A program made the position numbers and the translations under genes. DNA of 64,000 nucleotides from Rosellinia necatrix (taxonomy: Eukaryota > Ascomycota > Sordariomycetes > Xylariales > Xylariaceae), in assembly GCA_021209875.1 (NCBI GenBank), contig JAGYVD010000001.1:5642001-5706000 (forward strand), given 5' to 3'. The notes under the pieces were generated by a model. The model did no database searches. It was not told the DNA's origin and saw only the letters and a list, made by a program, of their open reading frames with translations. Positions 34,893 through 47,181 of the stretch are shown in pieces. Positions within the stretch are counted from its first letter, which is position 1; the number at the start of each line of letters is the position of its first letter.

Positions 34893-36167
34893 CTAGTGGG
34901 GTATTTCTAAGCTGAAATCAAATTTGGATTTGCCAGCGTCGCCAAAAACAACAGGAAGAGGATTGGTATTGGTAGGAAGAGGTATTGACCCATTGCCATT
35001 CGTAGGTGAACTTGGTGATGGGGTCGTAGGACTTAAAGTGTGAATTCTGGCCCGCCTCTTCCTAGTCAGGGTCGTCTGGATCCCTACACGCTTCGGGGGC
35101 ACTAGCTTTTGATCCGAATCCCACTCGCACGCTAAGACCTTGAAACGGACATTCTCAGGCTGTGACGGCCCAAGTGATTTGCGCCTACAGTGGGCGAGGT
35201 AGTTGTTGCGAAGCCATGATAGGGTTTCGTGCACGCGTGTGTGCGTTGTGCAAGATTCTGGGTCGACTTCAAAGTACGTTCGGCCGCTCCCGCCACTCGC
35301 AAAACGCTCTCCGGTGCCGCGGGAAACTGGTATTATCTAAGTGTCTAGAGCAAAGCACGGGGGGCAAGGGACATGGTACTCACCTGGCGCCTGATGGGGG
35401 CGGCGGGGGGAACGCGATGGCTTGCGCACCGTCAGATAGTCGATGAAATAAAAAGATTCCAAGTTCTTAAATAGAGCAGCGAATTCATAGACGTGCCGAG
35501 GAAATGGGTGCTTCCCATGATAGGAATGCACTCGCCCGCAATAGGCACAGACTACCTGGTCGTTGTCCCACTCGTGATGGTAACGGACGGCTAGTCGGCG
35601 GACCTTGGCGAGCTGGTCCAAATTTAGCTGTTCTGCCCATTTTCCGAGGTAGCGGCCATGGCTTATATTCGGATAATCGATACACACGACATCTGAGGAC
35701 CGCTGGAGCAAAACGAGCTGCCCGTCATCCAGCGTCAGATTACCCGGTTGCGCCAGTACTTTCTCGACCAAGAACTTGGCTTCATCACATGACTTGCGAA
35801 GTTGGGTAAGAGTATTTTTCTTAGTTATGTAATATGAGTTATCGGCCGAAACGAGGGGAAAGACCGGCATTAGAGCAGCAGAATAGACGAGGCCCTCAGC
35901 ATTTGGCACCCCCTCGGCGTGCCTCTCGGGTATCGCCACAAGAGAACCGCTGCTGTTGGCATCAGCGGAAGTCTGCACGGGTGTGGCCGGTGGTGTATCG
36001 ATGGTTTTAACGAATTTGAGGAAATGGATCCCAGGGGTGAAGATAAGCTCTTCCCAGATTATGTGCCGAATGTCGTACGGGAACTTCTCAAAAAGGTCGA
36101 ACTGCTGAAGACTACGAGGCATGGTAAATCGGAGAGGATCCGACTGTATTTTAAATGGATATGCCAT
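34893..36167 (-). CDS. 2EXR-domain protein
   Basis: Two exons (36167-35384 and 35326-34893, intron GTGAGT to CAG of 57 nt) encode 405 residues. The N-terminal LFEKFPYDIRHIIWEELIFTP is the pattern of the fungal 2EXR family, an F-box-like fold found in large numbers in Pezizomycotina, of unknown biochemical role. A Cys-bearing stretch, NDQVVCAYCGRVHS, lies mid-protein. The C-terminal part is Pro/Ser/Thr-rich and probably disordered. A second ATG at 36122 could also be used. No neighbour suggests a specific role. Read-through of the intron would hit a stop, which supports splicing. Confidence 0.85.
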
Positions 36168-38926
36168 CGCGACGAGCCGTGAGCTATGATAGGTGACCTT
36201 GGGGTGATGGTGGCAACGGGAAGTGTTGCATTTGTTGGGCTAACAGCATGAACTGGTGCCAATGGCGGATCAAAGAAGGCCTAGTCTTGGCAATGGTGAC
36301 AACTCAGGCCAGATACGGATGGGTGCGACCCACGAAATCCTCGACAAACTGCTTCACAATAACTGCGTGCCTCGGCGAAAGCACAGGGTGTGGGTGAAGT
36401 TGACTCTATACCGGCAGGGGGGTGGATAAAGGAGGGTGAGGCAACGCGGCACAGAATAGCAACCTTAGTTTATGCCTGGCCAAGCGAAGTAGACAATATT
36501 GGGTGTCTGGGTGAATCCCGGCCGCCGAGTTGGTATGATGAAGAGCGGTGAAGGCCCGGGGTCGGTAGTCGGCCTAGGAGAGGTTGCCGTCGTTAGGTCG
36601 ACGGAGAGATGGTCGGGGACGGGCAACCAGCGGGCGACGATGGCGAGGCTGGTGACGGGGCAGCCGATCGAGAGCGATACGATCAACAGTCCGAGGGGGT
36701 CAACTCTGAGCAGAGGCGAGGTGTTGCGCCCTGGGCCTTAGGTGAGGTCGCATGAGCCCAGCTCGACAAGTTGAAACCTTGCTGGAAAGTTAACCTTGGA
36801 CGTCCCGAGTCTGCCTACGGGCGCTATTAAGGTTAGAGGGCGGAAGACAGAGAAGTAGTGCACAGCAACGCAGCGACGCAGCGACGCAGCGACACAGAGA
36901 CACAGCGACACAGCGACGCAGGAACACGGAGACACGGCGGAGGGTGCGGAGGTGCGACTCGTCAACGGGGTGCTAAAGTTAGGTGGTCATGGGACGAGAC
37001 AGGAGACAGGAGACACGATGTGATGCCGCAGAGACTGCGCTGAGGCTTGAGCCCTCAAGGGTGCGGCGTGTCACCACGTAGTGCAAGCAGATAGGCACAT
37101 AGATAGGCGCACAGGCATGTATAAACGTTCGGGCACAGTGATCAGGGCGTGAGGGCATGGCGGGTCGGGTTCAAACGGTTCAAACTGTATGAGGCTGAAG
37201 TCGTGCCTGTATGTGTGTATCTGGTCCAATGACTTTGGGGTGGTTAGGTCCTTGGATGTGGATGATGTAGGTATAGGTGCCTTACATGACGCTAGGGCGG
37301 GGGTTGGGGGGGGTAAAAGATACATGCGTGGGAAGGGACGTTGTCGGTAGCTGGCATGTACAGAACACGACACAGCACACGGAGAGTGGCCGAGCAAGGA
37401 TACTGCGGGTGTACTTTCATACCGACTAGGCGACCGGGTCGTCGGCCGTTCATTCTCGCTGTTGCAGCTTGTTTGCTGGCTTGATACCTGATAATGGGTC
37501 ACAGGTGCTGGCATCACGCTGTCGAAGACGCTTCCTTTGGTCGGTCTGGTCCTATAAGGAGACACGATGTACGCTACACCCACTCTGCGACGTTGTCACT
37601 TCTCTTGTCCCCTCTAGTAGATACTCCCCCCTCTCCCTAAAAACATACTTATACCGTGGTACATGTACACTTCTTATCATCCCAAGGCGTTGGGTCACAA
37701 ATGCCAGCACCATACATCCCTCATTCTCTCCCTCTCTTTCTCCTTCTCTCTTCCACGTTTCCCGCCGTGCATAGGCATGGTGAAAAGCGATACGTCGAGC
37801 CTTCAACTTTGATCCCCAAATAATGGGCTGACCAGCGCTACTTATACATAATCAATAGAAATATAGATACTCGCAAGATGAGTCCTAGAGTAGGCATCTT
37901 GAAGAGTTACGGGAATGGAGTTGAGAAGTTGATGGGGTTGGGATGGACGGTGTTGTATTTATGCACATGGTAGCTTAGGTAGCTTAGGTACCCGGGTAGA
38001 GCGGGGTTAGTTAAGATAGCTCACGTAGGTGGATAGACCTGCGATCCTAAATCCGGGGTCATCGCAATTGTCTATAACTAACCTACCTACCTGGGTAGTA
38101 TACTTATCCATGTCATGAATACCCTGCAGGGCAATAGCTCGACTTTCGTTATAGGTAATACGCGATACAGTATTTCTAGCAATTTGTTTTGTATCAAGCC
38201 AAAATAAATACCAAGTAAGAAGACAGATGGTACCTGTCTGCATGTTGTAGAGCTACCTAACCTACCTGGTAAGTAGTAGAAATACAAGAGTCCTACTTCG
38301 TACCTAGTAGTTACCTACCTACCTACCTACCTAGTAGTAATATTAACGTCTAGTCTAGGTGTCTGAAAACACCTAGGTAGGTAAGCTACTTACCTACCTA
38401 GGTGCTTACTTAGACAAGCACCTAGGGAGCTGCGGAAGCGCCACTTCTCTGCCCCATAATACCATCTATTGGGAAGTGCTATAAATATGTACGCTGACTG
38501 GTTCAACTCGAGAGACTCGGAGGAAAAATCAACAAACAAGTGCAACAAAGAAAAGGAGACAAAAGGAAAAAATGGGAGAGGGATGGCTTGCGATATTGCA
38601 TGTTTACTATTTACAAGGTAGGTCAGTCGGTAGTTTGCTGTACCCAGGCACATACCATTGTACCTGAAGCCTGCTCTGTAAGGATCTTCTCGGGTGGCTT
38701 ACAACAATAACAAGCACGCATGAATGTCGAATGTCATCGACCATTATCCCTAACATCAAGTGGGTAGGTATCAGAAGAGCGTGGTTTGGGTGCAACCGAG
38801 TCAGATTTGTGGAATGCAATTAATCACTAGCTACACATCCGGGTACTTGGAACCACCAGATACACAACGGGATACATGTGTTCTGCTGCATTTTCAGAGT
38901 ACACGATAGGTGCCGCTGCGGGCAAT
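36168..38926. other. Intergenic with a GC-rich minisatellite
   Basis: No supported gene. At 36861-36950 there is an imperfect array of about 8-10 bp units (variants of GCAGCGACAC). CTAGGTAGGTA-type motifs recur at 37971-38050 and 38255-38405. The 170-codon frame at 37071-37583 on the minus strand is composition-driven. Confidence 0.55.
36861..36950. repeat. Imperfect GCAGCGACAC-type minisatellite
   Basis: A series of short units with alternating gcagcgac and acacagcgac forms, degenerating at both ends. Confidence 0.75.
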
Positions 38927-39556
38927 CTACAGCTCCATGTCCACCGGCTCGCTCTCGAAGCTCCCCTTGAACGCGTCGTCGTCGGCTCCCGGGTTCTTCA
39001 GCGAATCGGCGGGGATGTCCTCCTTCCTCGCCGCCCACACGCTCTTCCAAGTGCCCTTGCAGACGACCTTGACCTTGCCCTGGAGCTGGTCCAGGGGTAC
39101 CATGGGCTTCTTGAGTATCACCTCGCGCTCCTCCGTCTGGCCGGGCTCGATCGTGACATAGGCGTCGTCGCCCGGGGGCATAAGCCGCCGCACTTGCATC
39201 ACCGGGATGTCGACGGGGCCGTCACTTCCCTCGGGCGTGAACGACAGGAGGCCGAGCTGCACCGCCAGGGGGTCGAGCGGCGAGTCCCAGGTAAACACGG
39301 TCACCGGGCCCGAATGCGTGTTGGTGACGCCGATGGTCAGCTTGGGAGGGGACGAGCTCTCCTGGCGGAGGGACACCTTGAGTGCCGATACGACTGGGCC
39401 TGACATCTCGACACGCGCTGCGTCTTGTGACGAAAGCGAAGATGCGCCTGCGTCGTCGGCGGGCGACCAGAAGTTCCAGAGAGCGATGAAAAAGACGGCG
39501 ACGGCAAGCACTGCAAGGATCCGACCTCGCGAGCGTGAGGACTGCTGGGGAACCAT
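38927..39556 (-). CDS. Membrane-anchored deuterolysin-propeptide-like protein
   Basis: The ATG at 39556 gives 209 residues; the frame continues upstream but without a better start. Residues 11-30 (GRILAVLAVAVFFIALWNFW) are a signal anchor near a basic N-terminus, predicting type II topology with the rest lumenal or outside. Residues about 48-165 resemble the propeptide half of M35 deuterolysins such as the neighbour at 41738: VTNTHSGPVTVF aligns with ITNTGAEDLKVF, and YVTIEPGQTEEREVIL with the FELIPAGQTVVSQFDI part. There is no HExxH protease domain. It is a possible inhibitor or folding helper for the protease, or an unrelated beta-sandwich protein; the likeness was judged by eye. It lies divergently, 2.2 kb from the deuterolysin start. 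Confidence 0.72.
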   Translation of the reverse strand: MVPQQSSRSRGRILAVLAVAVFFIALWNFWSPADDAGASSLSSQDAARVEMSGPVVSALKVSLRQESSSPPKLTIGVTNTHSGPVTVFTWDSPLDPLAVQLGLLSFTPEGSDGPVDIPVMQVRRLMPPGDDAYVTIEPGQTEEREVILKKPMVPLDQLQGKVKVVCKGTWKSVWAARKEDIPADSLKNPGADDDAFKGSFESEPVDMEL

Positions 39557-41737
39557 GAACGACACTGGAGGACGTTGACTACCCGTCGCGGTGGAGTGGT
39601 CGATGCGGGGATACGGGCAGATGGAATCCCGATTTGTTAGGGATGGGATGGGGAAATCAGTGGTGGGTATTCGGACGCAGGCTGTCAAAATGTCCGGGCG
39701 ATCAACAAAGATTGTAATTGCGGTAGCGGTGTCGACTTTGTGTTGGGGAGTGAGGAACGAGAATAAGAATCCAGATGTTAGATAGCGGGGCGGATACTAG
39801 TAGAGGTAGAGGGATGCGGAAGCTCTTTGTGGCAAAGTGATATCATTGCCCTGGAGCAAGCTTCAGCTTAGGTGCCTAGGCCTACGTATGCTGCACGTCC
39901 GACACTTCCAAGGTTATGTTGTGTGGGGGAGAGACACTGTTAAGGGGGACGGACACCACCAGGGGAGGTTTGGCGCTACCACCCGAGATAAGCCTTTAGA
40001 CTTGTCGAGCTTCTTCATTCGGCCTTAAATCTAGCCACAACCGGCGTCGCCTTTCCGCCATGCGCGCTTGCTCCCTTTCCATCGGCTTTCGTGTGCACCA
40101 CGACTATTTAAGAAGGCAGTCCCGTCCAAGTTCTTGGCCTTCTTGGCTCTCAGAGATCGGCTCGGACTTGCCCGGACCCTGAGTGATTCTGGCAGCCTGG
40201 ATAGCATTCACCCACGCAAAAGCAGCCACCGTCCAGCACACGAGCCCACGTATACGTCCATATCAAACGCACTGCAAATGACGGGCATATCATGTAAGTG
40301 CTTGGCTTTGACTTGGCGCGCAACTCCCGAAGCGGATCCCGCCTGCTCAGCTGCTATTGGACACCCATTGGTTTAGTGGCAACAAGCAACTGACCGATCC
40401 ACTGGCCATTGAAACCGGCGGGTTTTCCAGAAGGAGCAGGTGTCGAGGCACGGGCTGAGGCCATCGCGAAGAGGACCGACCCTATTACTAATATGAAGCA
40501 GGTTGGAACGGCGAGCAGGCTACAGCATAAACGCTCCACAAGGCGAATATCAAATGTAATGCGAAAACATCGGTTGAAGATCGGTGGGCGACTTGAGCCG
40601 CAAAGGATCATCGAGACCCGCCTTTGGGTACATACACAATAGCTATCAAATAGCTATCAATGGTCTTCTATCACCTACGACGGAGTGATATGCGCGCTCA
40701 TACTCATACGGAGTCATACCGATGGCGCTCATGTCAAGTCACTGGTCCTCTTCTCTTCGTGAGGCTGGAATCGATTTGGTTTCCGAGCGATCGACAAGCA
40801 ACCACCAAAGGGATTTAAATCAATAATGCACCCCTGCTGAGGATCGAAACGACGACAAATGCCAAGAGCCAAGACATGACTACCAAATTGCTTGTCGTCC
40901 AGAAGTCGCTTGGCAATCTTATTTTCCCCCAGCCAATGCATCAATATGCGTATGTTCAGCTCCGATACTGCATGGTATATCGTCATCACAGCACAGCCTT
41001 GACAATGCCGACCTCGGCTGTGTGGGAACCACGTTTCTACTAAGTTCGGTCTTCGTCAACTTGAAGGGGAGCTAGGAGAAAGGAATATGTAAAGCTTCTA
41101 GTCAGAGCAGCCAACGAGTTCAAAGTCGCGATCGACAACTGCCAAGCTCTCGATAAATACCATACGGGCATTTTTACCGCGAGACCCTGGAGGTCGCCCG
41201 TTGATCTTCAGCTTTCCCCTGAGGTCCTTCCATTACTAGTATGAGAATTGCACATCATGCAATACCATTCACATGTTTGTGCCCAGAAATCTGAAGCCTT
41301 TTAGTCACAGAGAGATGCTCTCCAAACACTCTTGCACCGGAGCCCGTAGTTCGTTATATCGATTACCACAAATAGAAACCCGTAAGCTTCATTCTCTCCT
41401 CTGAGATCGACAACGGCAACAAGGGTAGGTTTCGTATCAAACTGAGTCCGATGATGTCCACCTCCAACCACATGCCTCCTTTGGCATCGCTCCCACATGA
41501 TCTACACCACGAGCTTTCTTACAGCCGGAATAACACTCCATGGCGGTCTATAGCCTGATAAAATATGAGACTCTAGGACGGAGTCAACTTGGGGCACTTG
41601 GCTATAAAGCTGCCTGATATTCCAGGCTTCAAGTTGGTTTCTGTTCATTCCTATCATCACCACCATCACCAACCCCCAATCATCAACAGACTGCGCTCCT
41701 TCTTTAGCCCTTCAAAACCTCGTTTCTCCCCGTCACC
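39557..41737. other. Divergent intergenic region with possible decayed coding remnants
   Basis: Shared upstream region of the propeptide-like gene and the deuterolysin gene. On the minus strand several protein-like frames (about 41498-41301, 41210-41099 and 40989-40729) look more coding-like than the surrounding spacer but cannot be joined into a gene by clear splice signals. Simple A/T and repeat content is low. Confidence 0.35.
41603..41608 (+). promoter_or_regulatory. TATA box of the deuterolysin gene
   Basis: A TATAAA lies about 130 bp before the ATG, followed by a C/T-rich leader (about 41655-41737) typical of strong fungal promoters. The transcription start is inferred, not seen. Confidence 0.5.
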
Positions 41738-42967
41738 ATGAAATTCGCCGCTGCCGTCTCCGCTCTCGCCACCATGGCCAGCGCTGCCACCATCCAGGTT
41801 GGTAAGCCCGCGTCGCCTCTCGATGTCAAGATCGAGATGGTCGGCGCCACCGGCGTCAAGGCCAGCATCACCAACACAGGCGCCGAAGACCTGAAGGTCT
41901 TCAAGACCGGCTCGTTCCTCGACAAGCGGCCGACGGAGAAGGTCAAGGTGTTCCAGGGCAAGGCCAAGGTCGCGTTCCGGGGCGTCCGGCTGCGCGTGAA
42001 GCAGACGAACCTGCCCGAGTCGGCCTTCGAGCTGATCCCGGCCGGCCAGACGGTGGTGTCGCAGTTCGACATCGCCGAGCTGCACGACCTGAGCGCCGGC
42101 GGCGCCTTCGACCTCGTGTCCGAGGGCGCGGTCCAGTACGCCAAGGCCGGCAGCAGCAACATCGCCGGGTTCGTGCGCTACTCGAGCAACCTGGTCTCGA
42201 CGACGGTCGACGGCCTCGGCGCGGCCCAGATCTTCAAGGCCTTCCACGCCACCGCCAAGCGCCAGGCCGTCCAGGACGACTGCAGCGCCGCCCAGGCGAG
42301 CGCCACGGCCTCGGCCATCAACGCCTGCGCCGACCTCGCCCGCCAGTCCGCCGACGTCGCCGGCTCCGACGACGACAAGCTCGTCGAGTACTTCAAGAAC
42401 GCCGACTCCAGCACCCGCGCCAAGGTCGTCGACGTCTTCAACCGGGTCGCCGACGAGTGCGGCAGCACCACCTCGGGCGCCCCCCTACTACTGCTCCGAC
42501 GTCTACAACGCCTGCAGCGGCGGTGTCATCGCTTAGTAAGTACAACCACGCACCCCCCTCCCCCCCTCCTTTTTTTTTGCTCGAGATCGAGAGTGTGTAG
42601 TATATAATTGGGGTTTGCTAACGACGAATCCGTAGCACCCTGCCTTCCGAGGGATACATGGTCAACTGCCCCATCTTCTTCGACGACCTGCCCGCCGCGA
42701 GCAGCCAGTGCCACGCCCAGGACCAGCAGACCACCGTCCTGCACGAGACCACCCACCTGACGTCGGTCGCCGGCACCGACGACTACGGCGGATACGGCTA
42801 CGACTTCATCCAGAGCCTCAGCGCCGCGCAGAACCTGAACCACGCCGACACCTACACTCTGTTCGCTCAATGTAAGTGCCACTCCGCCTCAAGAGTGTTT
42901 GACCGACTCTATGTGAAACATCGATCGGCTAACCATTTATTCTGTAGCTATCTACGCCGGCTGCTAA
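41738..42967 (+). CDS. Deuterolysin (neutral protease 2, M35), one-base frameshift
   Basis: Secreted zinc metallopeptidase. Exons 41738-42535, 42636-42871 and 42948-42967, with GTAAGT donors. Signal peptide MKFAAAVSALATMASA, a propeptide (to about residue 175, ending near KRQ), then the mature M35 domain with HETTH (His302, Glu303, His306) and GTDDYGG, whose Asp315 is the expected third ligand. The propeptide frame runs without stop until a run of six C at 42480-42485; the family sequence (YYCSDVYNACSGGV) continues in the other frame, so one extra C breaks it. Removing it gives 350 residues, the usual preproenzyme length. Likely an assembly homopolymer error or a recent inactivating mutation. 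The protein ends YAGC, as in related enzymes. Known role: extracellular proteolysis for nitrogen acquisition. Confidence 0.88.
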
Positions 42968-43703
42968 GCGCATCGCCGGATCGGGGGCGCCTGATGATCG
43001 AGAGAGGGTGATGAATGGATGTTTGATGGATCTGTTCTTTCCTGTTCATATATATTGAACTTGTATATAAGTAATGATTTATGCCCTGCATGCCCTAAGG
43101 CTTTCGGGTTTGAGTGTCTTGTATAAATACCATCCTCGTTGAGAAGACAAACCTACTTTTTTTTTGTGTGTGTGTGTGTGTTGTGAACGTGCCTTGACGT
43201 TGATCATCTGTCTGAGGCGATCCGCGGGATCTGCGATTCTCCCGTCATTAATTTTCCGTGGCCCGTGACACCCCTTCGATGATTTACATAATGTATAGAT
43301 TTCCTAGATAACCCCTGGAGATTATACCACCTAACTATAGTTAGACGAGCTAGTCTATAATCGAGTGTAACCATGACGCAGATCGAGAGAACTCATCTTA
43401 CGGCGCATTATGGGGTCATGTTATAGACGCCCTACATCTGCGAGAATGCAAGTACACGTAGCCACACCGTGTAACTTACGCAATCCGGGGTAATCTAGGT
43501 GCGGAGGAATGAGCCGTCGTGTGCGGGGTCGTTGGAGGGGACGGTCGGGATGCTCGGCAATAAAGAATCACATCCTCAGTATTCCTTTCAGACGTGATGA
43601 AACAATCCCCGAAGCCTACACATAAACACCGTGGCTAATTTCACTCGGCATCATAACACCTCTATTGAACCGCTACCTACCGTGAAAGTGCGTCAAATCG
43701 ACC
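42968..43703. other. Intergenic, deuterolysin 3' side and P450 promoter
   Basis: Contains a TG run (43167-43181) and no ORF of note. I see no convincing TATA box for the P450. Confidence 0.6.
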
Positions 43704-45664
43704 ATGCTGTTCTGTGCGATCGGCGGCGCCTTGGTCCTCGCCTACATCCTCCTGCGGCTCCTCCGCTCCGTCCTTTCCCCATTGCGGACCGTGCCGGGGC
43801 CGTTCGTCGCGCGTTACACCGATGCGTGGTACCTGTGGCACGTGAAAAAGGGGCGCTGGGAGGTGCGGAACATAGAACTACACCGGAAGCACGGTATGGC
43901 GCAAACCCCATCTATCCTTTTCCTATAAAAAAATTAAAAAATAAAAATAAAAAATAAAAATAATAATAATAATAAATCGTTCCCATTACCTTACATTCAC
44001 GATACGGAGGGGGGCTCATCAACTTCTCATAAACCAGGCCCGATCGTCCGCTACGGCCCCAACCGCTACAGTCTCGGCGGCCCCGAGGCCGTGGGGACCG
44101 TCTACGGGCACGGCACGCGCTTCGCCAAGTCGTCGTGGTACGACGCCTGGACGCCGCCGGACGGCTGGAACCTGTTCGCGGACCGGTCGGTGCGGCGGCA
44201 CGCGGAGACGCGGCGGCAGCTGCAGAGCACGTACTCGATGACCTCGCTGGTGTCGTACGAGCCGTACGTGGACGAGTGCGCCGACGTCTTCGCGCGGCGG
44301 CTGTCGGAGATGGCCGCCGACGACGACGACAAGGCCGCCCCTCCCCTCCTCGTCGACATGGGCCACTGGCTCCAGTGCTACGCGTTCGACGTCATCGGCC
44401 AGATCACGTACGGCGAGCGCATCGGCTTCCTCGACGAGGGCGCCGACGTCCAGGGCATCATGCGCGCCATCGAGGCCCAGCTGGCCTACGGCACCCTCGT
44501 CGGCATCTACGCGCGCTTCCACCGCCTCGCCTTCGCCGCCGTCAACTTCCTCGCCGGGACGAAGGGCGCCGGCCGCGAGTACGTCGTGAGGCTCACGCGG
44601 GCCCGGGTCGCGGCCGAGGAGGCACGGCGGCAACGGCAACGGCAACGGCAACGGCGACGGCGCGAGAAGAGCGGGGGGGCGGGCGAGGAGGAGACGAGAA
44701 AGGAGGAAGAAGAAGAAGAAGAAGAGGAGGAGGGAGAGACTGCCGGTGCCGCCGCCGAGCCGTTCATCTCCAAGTTCCTCGCCAAGAACGAGCAGGACCC
44801 GGACAGGTTCTCCATGCAGCACGTCCTGGCCGGCTGCACGGCGAACATGGCGGCCGGGTCCGACACCACCGGCATCACCCTCTCGGCCATCCTGTACCAC
44901 CTGCTGAAGCGCCCCGCGTGCCTGCGGAGGCTGCGCGCCGAGATCGACGAGTTCCGCGGCCGGGGCCTGCTCTCCGACGCCTTCGGCTTCAGGGACACGC
45001 AGCGCATGCCCTACCTCCAGGCGGTCATCAGGGAGGCGCTGCGCATGCACCCCGCGACCGGCCTGCCGATGGAGCGGGTCGTCCCGAAGGGCGGGGCGAC
45101 CATCAGCGGCCGCTTTTTCCCGGAGGGCGTGAGTGTCCAACCAAACCCCCAACCCCCCTCCCTCCCCCCGGGACCCCGATATGTTCCCCCCGCCTCCGGC
45201 GGCCGGCCTGGGCTCCGAAACTAACTCGTGCTGCAGACGATCGTCGGCGTCAACTCTTGGGTCGCGCATAGGAACACCGAGGTCTTCGGTGAGGACGCTG
45301 ACGAGTTCAGTCCGGAGAGGTGGCTGACTGGCGATGACGAGAAGATGGCGGCGATGAATCGTCAATGGATACCCGTTCGTCCCACTCCCCCCCTCTCCAC
45401 CCCTCTCCCCCCCAGTATGAGCCTTGTCTGCTGGAATGGCTAACACGTCGTCTCTCGCAGTTCGGAGTCGGATCCCGGACTTGTATTGGACGCCATATCT
45501 CGACGCTCGAGATCAGCAAGTTGATACCCCGTATTGTTCGCGATTTTGACTTTGAGCTCTCCGAGGAGACAGCCGAGAATCCCTGGACTACGCAAAACTA
45601 CTGGTTCGTGAAGCCTCGAGGGTTTAAGGTTAAAGTTGCTACTCGAGTGCAGAAAGGTGGTTAG
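43704..45664 (+). CDS. Cytochrome P450 (pisatin-demethylase-like)
   Basis: Four exons (43704-43893, 44038-45128, 45237-45374, 45461-45664) encode 540 residues. A hydrophobic anchor occupies residues 1-25, followed by the Pro-rich hinge TVPGPFVARYTD. The I-helix AGSDTT (about 336-341), ExxR as EALR, PERW and the heme loop FGVGSRTCIG (Cys481) are all present, so the enzyme is probably active. The overall pattern (GPIVRYGPNRYSL, KSSWYDAW) matches the fungal pisatin demethylase/benzoate-hydroxylase-like group. A low-complexity Arg/Glu-rich insert (near 44620-44740) expands the loop before the I helix. It acts as an ER-bound monooxygenase needing a separate reductase. The substrate is unknown; the neighbours do not suggest one. 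Confidence 0.92.
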
Positions 45665-47181
45665 AGTGATTGATGAATGGAAAATTGATAATGGCATGAA
45701 ACGATGGGTAGGGATAGTTCCCAAAATTTTCGACTAGATGAGGTCGTTGGAGCGTATGAAGGCTACTAGTTAGCAGTGAAAAGTGACAGATAGGAAATGT
45801 CTCGTGGGGGAATTTCTGATACTTAAGCACAAAGTATTATTTTTCATTACGAAACAACAGTGGACATGCCAACCACGTCAAGTAAATGCTAAGAGTATCC
45901 CATTCGTGATTAAGAAAGCCGAGGTCCAGGCCCTAGTCAACGTAAAATCAGTATCAATATTGCACACAAGTCATTCTATGGCCCATGTATGAACGGGAAA
46001 GCCCATAAATTTATTTTCACTGCGAAGGCACAAATACACCCCGGCCTTCCCAGGGACTGGGCAGCCTCCTCCCCTGGTTTCTAAGAGAAGTGTTATCTCT
46101 TAGCCGAATCGAGTGCTGAGCGTGGCGAACTTATCTCTGTCCCCTTCCAATCTGCCCGTATGTACATTAATACGAGAAAAAAGGCTCATCCGTTGTGAAT
46201 ACAACACCTCGAACATGATGCTCATTCCAGTGACAAACGACGATAGCGATTACACGCAGAGATGCCGCTTCTCCTACTCAACCCACTCATACAATATTCT
46301 AGTGTACACTTCTAAACTAGCACCTGCTACAATGGCAATAGGACGACCACGTCGCGCCAAACTAGTAGAGCCATGTTCCAGAAACCAAAGCAACGCTCCC
46401 GAGCTTCGTGGCTATGCACCTATGTGGCTATGTTGATCAGGAGACAAGGTTTTACGCCAACAGGGTATAGAGTCCTGCATATGGCTAGTTTAGAAGGGTT
46501 GCATATCCACACCGAAAGACGGGATTCCGTCATCCTTATGTTCGCAAGGCGGGATGAATATCTCTAAACTAAAAAAAAAAAAAAAAAAAGTGAAGTATCC
46601 CGTCGGTATCCTCCGATAGTAGCTCGGCGCTTCCTTCCCGATTAGTTCGTTCCAGACTACGATGCTGGCAGCGGCTTCGCATGCTTCTTTCCCTTTCGTT
46701 ACCCTCGCAGGGACGAAGCGGCGAGACGATGACCCGCAAAGTGCACTTCGACAGTTTCTCCTCCAAGCCCTCGATCTAGATCTCAAATGGGGCACTGGGT
46801 ATGCATATGGAAACAGGCAAGAACAGGCGGACTGTTGCCTATACCGCCCTTGACCAATCCTACAGTCAGATCGGGGCCATCTCTACAACAGATTTGGGAC
46901 CCGTGCCGGTTTCCCCCCTCCCCGCTCAGGGACGAGGATCTGCGCCTCCGATAGTCTTGCATCTATGCCTATCCGGTAGTAAATTCTAACCTCGTCTAGG
47001 GGCCAGCTTATCCCGCGATAAGCGATTTGCAGATTAGATGGAACGGCGTTTTCTGCATGCGTGATTTGGCGAAAGAAGGTCATAGAGTGAGCGGCCTTCG
47101 CCGTATAAGATAAACAAAATTTAGGTATTTGTAGGTCCAGCATTCCCGTTGTGTCATGTTCCACGGTTTCGATCGGCCGCG
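45665..47181. other. Intergenic, no gene
   Basis: No supported gene. Short frames on both strands lack motifs. An A run lies at 46570-46588. Confidence 0.6.

Noticed and set aside
37071..37583. 170-codon minus-strand frame
   Set aside because: Composition-driven, with no domain, signal peptide or splice context.
6717..45664. Secondary-metabolite cluster based on two P450s
   Set aside because: The P450 genes are 33 kb apart, of different types, and no synthase, transporter set or tailoring group lies between them.
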